Position numbers and translations under genes: made by a program. Positions 58,544 to 64,000 of a DNA stretch of 64,000 nucleotides are shown here, piece after piece (within the stretch, counting starts at the first letter, position 1; each line of letters opens with the position of its first letter). This DNA comes from Orthonyx spaldingii (taxonomy: Eukaryota > Chordata > Aves > Passeriformes > Orthonychidae), in contig VZTJ01002643.1 in assembly GCA_013397795.1 (NCBI GenBank), positions 635,561-699,560 on the forward strand, given 5' to 3'. The notes under the pieces were generated by a model. That model was given only the letters and a program-made list of their open reading frames with translations. It searched no databases and was not told the origin of the DNA.

Positions 58544-58590
58544 CTTAAAGTTTCTGTGTTTCCTTCATCTGTTGCTCCTGGCTCTGAAGC
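58544..58590 (-). other. SI: Putative non-coding exon 1 of SI (5' UTR)
   Basis: The coding ATG sits directly behind a splice acceptor, so an upstream exon is needed. A good donor (ACTTTAAG|GTATGG) lies 1.37 kb upstream. Splicing from it places AAG before ATGG, a favourable start context (A at -3, G at +4). The 5' end is estimated from the TATA-like motif at 58610-58617 and may be off by tens of bases. Mammalian SI likewise has a short non-coding first exon, to my recollection. Confidence 0.5.
58545..58568 (-). other. Small upstream ORF in putative exon 1
   Basis: An ATG at 58566-58568 opens seven codons (MKETQKL) and ends with TAA at 58545-58547, one base before the exon 1 donor. After splicing, its stop would lie one base before the SI start codon. 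Real only if exon 1 and its start site are as proposed. Confidence 0.35.
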
Positions 58591-58760
58591 TCAACATCAA
58601 ACCTGGGGCTTTATGAGCTGCCCTTATCAGTTCTCAGCTGTGTTTGCAAAGCCCTGGGCCAATGGCAGGCCCAGCCAGACTTCCAGGCAGATTGCAGACA
58701 CTCTTTGGACTAAACACTGGGATTATTGCAGCCAAGGAATTGCTGGTTAATTAATAATAT
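58591..58760 (-). promoter_or_regulatory. SI: Putative SI intestinal promoter
   Basis: Read on the minus strand away from exon 1 it shows a TATA/CDX-like CATAAAGC (58609-58616), a GATA site TGATAAG (58623-58629), an inverted CCAAT (plus-strand CCAAT at 58659-58663) and an HNF1-like palindrome (plus-strand GGTTAATTAATAAT at 58745-58758). CDX2, GATA4 and HNF1 drive the mammalian SI promoter, so the combination next to a suitable exon 1 is persuasive. Function is inferred from motifs only. Confidence 0.5.
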
Positions 58761-59516
58761 TTTGCTTTAATATGAAGCATCAGATTCTGCAAAGGAGAGA
58801 AAAGCAGCCATAAAATGCCAATCAGCTCATCCAGTTGCATGACTGGGTTTTTTTAATCTCTTCTTTTCCATATCTTTGTTACTTTAACCTTCACAGAACC
58901 CTCACATTCTTTGTCTATTACTTTAATCACCACGAGAAGTCATTAAACATTCCCAAATGAGGGAAAGAGATGTTGAACTCGTTGCAGGGGAGAACCGAAT
59001 TTATGACCATTAAAATTTTTATTGGCATTGACTATAAAATATTAATCTTAAATCAATATAAACAGATTTCATGGGATACTGCTAATAAATGTCAGAAGCA
59101 GATGAAAAAGATGAAAGATTAACACGGAAATGTTAAAATTTTATAGCAAAGAGGTTTCAATCATAAGCTTAATATGAATCCTTCACACCTAACTGAGTTT
59201 TGTCTTCTCACAAATGATAGGTGGTATTTTAACATTAAATCCTTATTTTTCAAAGGAAAGTTTTCGATTGATATTATTAAAGCATTAAGAAGCAATTTTT
59301 CAATAATAAAGAAATGGCTGAGAAGCGCCACTTGTATTTGTTGAACTATTCATGAATTTATCTCACTTCCTCCATCCCTCAGCTCTGCCTGTGGAGCCCA
59401 GGAATGAGAAATCTGGAATGTTTCCTGTCAGAGCACAGAGGGCATGGACGCCTTTTGCTCAGTCACCACTTAAACAAAGAAAATCAAAGTACACGCAGAG
59501 CACTTGGGCTCTCCTG

Positions 59517-59525
59517 CATCCATCT

Positions 59526-59559
<34 letters not shown>

Positions 59560-59712
59560 CCATCCATCCGTCCATCCGTCCATCCTTCACCCATCCATCC
59601 ATCCATCCATCCATCCATCCATCCATCCATCCATGGATCCCTCCATCCCAGTCAGTCTGTCCATCCATGCATTCATCCATCTGTCCATCCATCCATCCAT
59701 CCATCCATCCGT
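59517..59712. repeat. (CATC)n tetranucleotide microsatellite
   Basis: About 200 bp of CATC units with scattered CGTC and CTTC variants, interrupted around 59630-59690. It creates long stop-free frames (HPSI repeats on one strand, DGWM on the other) that are not genes. Confidence 0.97.
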
Positions 59713-60811
59713 CCCTCTCCCCTCAGATCAATGCCACCGCTCCCAGGACTCAGGTGAACAACAGGCAGAGTTTCCAAGACAATCTCACCCCTCCTTTCCA
59801 TGGGAACAATGCCCATGTCCAAGTAAACTCTGGAAACATTGCTAAAAATTGCTAAATATGCTGCTTTATGAGTGTCTATTAAAAAAAATATATGGTTTAA
59901 TGTGGATTATGAGGATGATAATGGTTAGGGAAGCCTGAGGGGTTTGTTTGCTGGACATTTGTTTTCCAAAGTTTATTTATTCCATTTAACTGTTCCAGGA
60001 AAGTACTGGGCCCAGCACAGCATATTCCACATGTTCCATTTATCAACTTCCCTGCCATCAATAAAACCATTTGCTTAAGTGCTTCCCTGAATTCGTGGTA
60101 CCACCAACCTCTGTTATCCATCACCCAGGGAACGCTGTCCCTGCCACTCCAGAGCACAAAACCAGGGAACAGAAAGTCTCCAGGGAGGGTTTCCCAGCAG
60201 CTTTCCCAGCTGAGTGTGTTTTACTCCACAAAGGAGATCAACCACAGAGCTTCCAGGGCAAGGTGTGACATCCAAATCCAAGGAAGAGGAACGGGGAAGG
60301 CTCCTCAGTCAGGGACACTGAGAGGCTGTAAGGACAGTGAGAACTCCATTAAATCAAGAGCTGGAGCAGCTTTGGTTTCCAGGAATTCAGAGCTGATTCC
60401 TTTCTGACAAAAAGCTGGGAAGAAGAATTATTAGAAGCCCAGGGGTACAGGCTGGGCTGGAGAGAATGGAGCAGGAAAGCAATCTAGGAAATTAGGTACT
60501 GTTAAAAATGTAGTCATTTAAGAAGAGACATTTATCGCTGCTTTGAACAGGTCCATTTTTAATTAAATCACACAACAACTTGCAAAGCTCGTTAACTGGG
60601 CAGGGTGAGCTCCCTGGTTGTATTCCTTCAGTCAGCTGAGCTAATAATTGGGGTATCAGCTAAGGAAAGCTAGGAAATAGAAATAAAAATACCTTTAACT
60701 TTTTCTACAATTTCACAAGATGTGTTTTTTCACTGTTTTGGTATCAAATATTTACTATGAGTTACAGTTAAATTTCAGTCCTTAATTCCTGTAGGAATCT
60801 GTTTGCACATA

Positions 60812-60846
60812 TTATTATTTATTATTATTACTACTACTACTACTAC
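60812..60846. repeat. (ATT)n/(ACT)n compound microsatellite
   Basis: ATTATTATTTATTATTATTA passes directly into ACTACTACTACTACTAC upstream of SI. Confidence 0.9.
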
Positions 60847-63800
60847 GGAAGGACATCTGGCACAGATGCAGTGGGAACACAGTCCTGTAATCCCCACACT
60901 CCACGTTTGCAGGGCTGAACCCACCCTGCAATCCCAGTTCTCCAAACTGGGAGCTCTCCAGGGTAGCTCTGGTCATATCCAAGCAAGGAAAAGGGCTGAG
61001 CAGGTTTTAGAGGCCTGGAGTTTTCTCCAGACATTCTATTGAGCCAGACAAGGGGCTGTGAAGCCTCACCAATGCATTGAAAACAGATTTTCCCCCAAAG
61101 AGTCTCTGGAGAGAATGAATTTGGATTCATCCCATGTTGTGTCATTTTCCCAAAGAACATCACAATTCAAGATCAGATGCTGTGAGCTCCGTCTCAGACA
61201 AAAGCAGTTCTCATTTCATAGTAATTGACAACCAAAATATTTTGATTTTGTTTACCAAACAGACAGAGAAATAATATCAACTGAGTCATTTCACTGCAGT
61301 GTAAAAGCAGAACACATTTGAAGTTCATTTTCAAAGTATGTGCAGTTCTTCTAAAAGAAATACAAACAGACATTGGATAGAAACTGTTTGTAGGTAAATA
61401 TGTTTCCTTATGTCTAAACAATGGAGCTTTATCCTCATTCCAACACCACTTTTGATCCAACAAAGTACGGCAGACGTGATGAACATTAAAATTGAATCCC
61501 AGGGTTATTTATGAATTTTTGTTAGGCCAAATTAGAGTCCAATGATAATTAGAGATGAGTGATCATGATAATGACTACAAAGATAAGAATTCCAACGGAT
61601 CTATGGTGTGTAGAAAGAAGAATAAATTTTGCAGTGCAAAGTTCTCAGTGCAAATGAGGAAATGACTTACTGGCAATCCCTGAAGCACAACAATAATTCC
61701 TGAAAGTCAGTGCAGGACACACTGCTCAGGTGATGACTCAGTGGGTAAGACCTGAAATCAAAGAAGAAATGTTATAACAATACTAAAAAACCCCAAACCC
61801 TCTCATTCTTATTTTAATCGCTGCTGAACACAAAAAGCGAGAAGGCGTCTGATGTAGAAGGAACAAGTGTCAGGATGGTTTGAACCATAATCATGAATAT
61901 AAATCACTTGATTATGTCTGAAAATTAATAACTGCTGCTGCTCAAGACAGCAAAGGGTAGCTCTTAGTAGAGCCAAGACTAATGTCTTGCCAATATTTAT
62001 TATCTACCTTCTCAACTGACAAAGAAATTACAGGATTGCACAAAAAAAGAGAACATTTTTCCCTCGACCGTTCATGCATAAATACGTGGAAATATCAGAA
62101 TGTGCATGACATTATCACTTGATCAGAATCTATCATCTGCTTTTTGATTTTTTTAAGCTGTACTGAGAGAACATCAGGGATATTCCAAAATGGAAAGTGT
62201 CCTACAAGAAGAGGTTGGAACCTGGCATTTGTAGCTGACACTGTTCACTCCAGGATAGAGTTCACTGCCTGTAAATGAAAGGGAAAAGAACAATTAATAT
62301 TTGCTTCCAGCTAATTGCTGGCTCCTGATAATGCACCAAGTTGAAAGTAACTCTCGGCTGCATCCTCCCAGATCTGCTTTGGGAAACATGGAGACAAAGG
62401 AATTCTTCATTTGCAGTTGGAAAAAAACACCAACCACAGCAAAGTTAAAAAAAAAAATCCCAAACAAGCAGAAAGAAGTTTAATTCATTAGGAATTATCC
62501 CTCTTCCTCAAATATCTGAATTCACAATTTGTTGATTTTTCAAACCAAGCCCTCTGTGGGTGCTGGTTTTGGAGTCCCTTTGCCGGGAACAACTGTCAGG
62601 TTTTACTCTCAAATCTTTCTTCTCTCAACTTCTTCAGCTTTAAGTGATTTCTTTTTTTCCGTGCTCCTTCCTACCTGGAATGTACCAGCAGAAAGGAATC
62701 CTCACTCCTGCCTGCAGACCTAGAAACATCAGAGATGTTTTCTGAATGTGGACATATCAAGGCTAATATTCACCTTAAATTTGAATAAAGTTTTGAATTA
62801 AAAAAAAAAAAAAGAGTATTGCTTCATATGAAACCAAATTGGTGAAAAGTTGAAGAACTGGTTTCAGGGGAAAAAAAGGAATGTATCAGGTTTTAAATCC
62901 CTTTAAAAAGACTGTCCTCCCTTCTCCTTTGATTCCTTAAAAACAGGGAAAATCTTACGCCTCCCAAGGCACATCATTAAGTTTTTGCCTTCTAGAAATG
63001 GATAAATTCACATGTGAAGTGCTGAACTAAAGCAGATACTCTTCAGTAATTCAAACATAGGCAAAGGAGAGTCTTGGATTTAAGAGGCCAAATCACCCCT
63101 CTGTGTTTAGGCTGTCCAAAGGCTGACTAACAGAAAATAAACATTGACACAACCACCTCTTGGTGCCAGTTTGGAGACACATATGCACAGAGCACCAGGA
63201 AGCCCAGGAGGCTGCCAGCTCCAAAGATCCTTGAGTCACACACCAGGCAGCTCCAAAAGAGCCTTTGATGGATTTTGTAAGTCTAGTTAAGAAAGAAACA
63301 CAAATAAATTGGGGACTCTTACTTTCTTGCCTTGTAAATATGAATATTTTTACACCCAGGAAGACCAGAAATTTTAGGGCTTTTTTTAAAATGAAGGTTA
63401 ATATCTAGGTTAATAATTGCAATAATAATAATTAAAAGAAAGCATTTTAAGGTGAAATTACAGAGCTGCAATAACGACAACAACCTAAAAGGAATAAAAA
63501 CCTGCAGTTAGTAAATAACACTCAAGATGCACCTTAAGTCCTAACTTCATTGTCCAGCATTCCTAACCTATTACACCGAGTTTTTTCCTGTGTTTCTTGA
63601 ACAAAAGCTGAAACGACAGATTATGGCACCTTTGGAGAGAGGAAAAGATAATTCTGAAAAGACATGCTTAATGAAATCAGAGCTTTGACCCTTTGCAGTT
63701 TTTTTGTCAGAGCCTGTCTGCTACTCCCATGACTTTCCCTGTCCTTGCTGCAGATGGTCCTCCAGCCGATTCCCGTGTTCCTTGCTGCTCCTGAGCAGGA

Positions 63801-64000
63801 AACAAAGCAAAGCCACCATTATTATCTCTTGATTCCTTGCCAGCTTTTTGCTTATTTAGACATGACACTGCTGGATATTACTCAGCCTTGCATTTCGTAG
63901 CACTGAAAAATAAGAGATGGCTATTGTAAGAAAACAAAAGGATTAAAGGCTTAGGAGCTTTGGGTGAGTGTTTAATATTCAGATATTTGTAATAACAACT

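Larger units (their letters stand above)
58761..64000. other. Upstream flank of SI, no gene recognised
   Basis: Beyond the promoter there is AT-rich sequence (58985-59340), the two microsatellites and, at 62784-62813, AATAAA followed by a 14-A run. A 29-bp exon-like segment at 61671-61699 on the minus strand (between an AG and GTAAGT) could be an alternative 5' exon, but nothing supports it further. Confidence 0.5.

Noticed and set aside
59352..59855. Open frame of 167 codons with HPSIHPS repeats (and overlapping frames on both strands)
   Set aside because: It is the translation of the (CATC)n microsatellite; all three frames and the reverse strand stay open for the same reason. No splice or coding support.
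61671..61699. Exon-like 29-bp segment on the minus strand (CTTTCAG ... GTAAGTC)
   Set aside because: It has good splice sites but no coding content, and the promoter motifs cluster at 58.6 kb instead. Kept only as a possible alternative 5' exon.

Overview
This is vertebrate nuclear DNA, almost certainly from a bird. The evidence is many 3'-anchored CR1 LINE fragments, avian-type endogenous retroviral LTRs, compact introns (mostly 0.3-1.5 kb) and a spliced gene. No prokaryotic features, CRISPR arrays, rRNA or tRNA genes were recognised.

The window holds one gene that I can support, and it appears complete: intestinal sucrase-isomaltase (SI, glycoside hydrolase family 31) on the minus strand. 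I traced 47 coding exons from the ATG at 57174 down to the TAA at 15733. All use GT donors and AG acceptors, every junction keeps the frame, and together they give 5427 nt, that is 1808 residues plus stop (human SI has 1827). A probable non-coding first exon and promoter lie at about 58544-58760, making 48 exons in all. The protein is a type II membrane anchor (residues ~10-31), a short stalk, trefoil domain 1, the isomaltase-type GH31 unit (nucleophile D486, acid/base D585), trefoil domain 2, a tryptic-type cleavage Arg (R985), and the sucrase-type GH31 unit (D1377, D1482). The two halves still show their common origin: ten paralogous exon pairs have identical lengths.

Layout. 1-14951: intergenic DNA downstream of SI, with CR1 fragments, a solo LTR (11102-11605) and a probable false tandem duplication around a single N at 11806. 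14952-15732: probable 3' UTR. 15733-57174: SI coding exons and introns, with CR1 pieces, two LTR copies (one interrupted by a CR1), minisatellites and a 59-bp assembly gap (20129-20187). 58544-58760: putative exon 1 and promoter with TATA-like, GATA, CCAAT and HNF1-like motifs. 58761-64000: upstream flank with a large (CATC)n microsatellite and no recognisable gene.

I found no new multi-gene system. The items most worth a second look are the mixture of SI-like and maltase-glucoamylase-like residues, the missing Ser/Thr-rich stalk, the changed catalytic motif of the C-terminal unit, the promoter with a uORF ending one base before the predicted start, and the probable assembly artefact at 11.5-12.1 kb.
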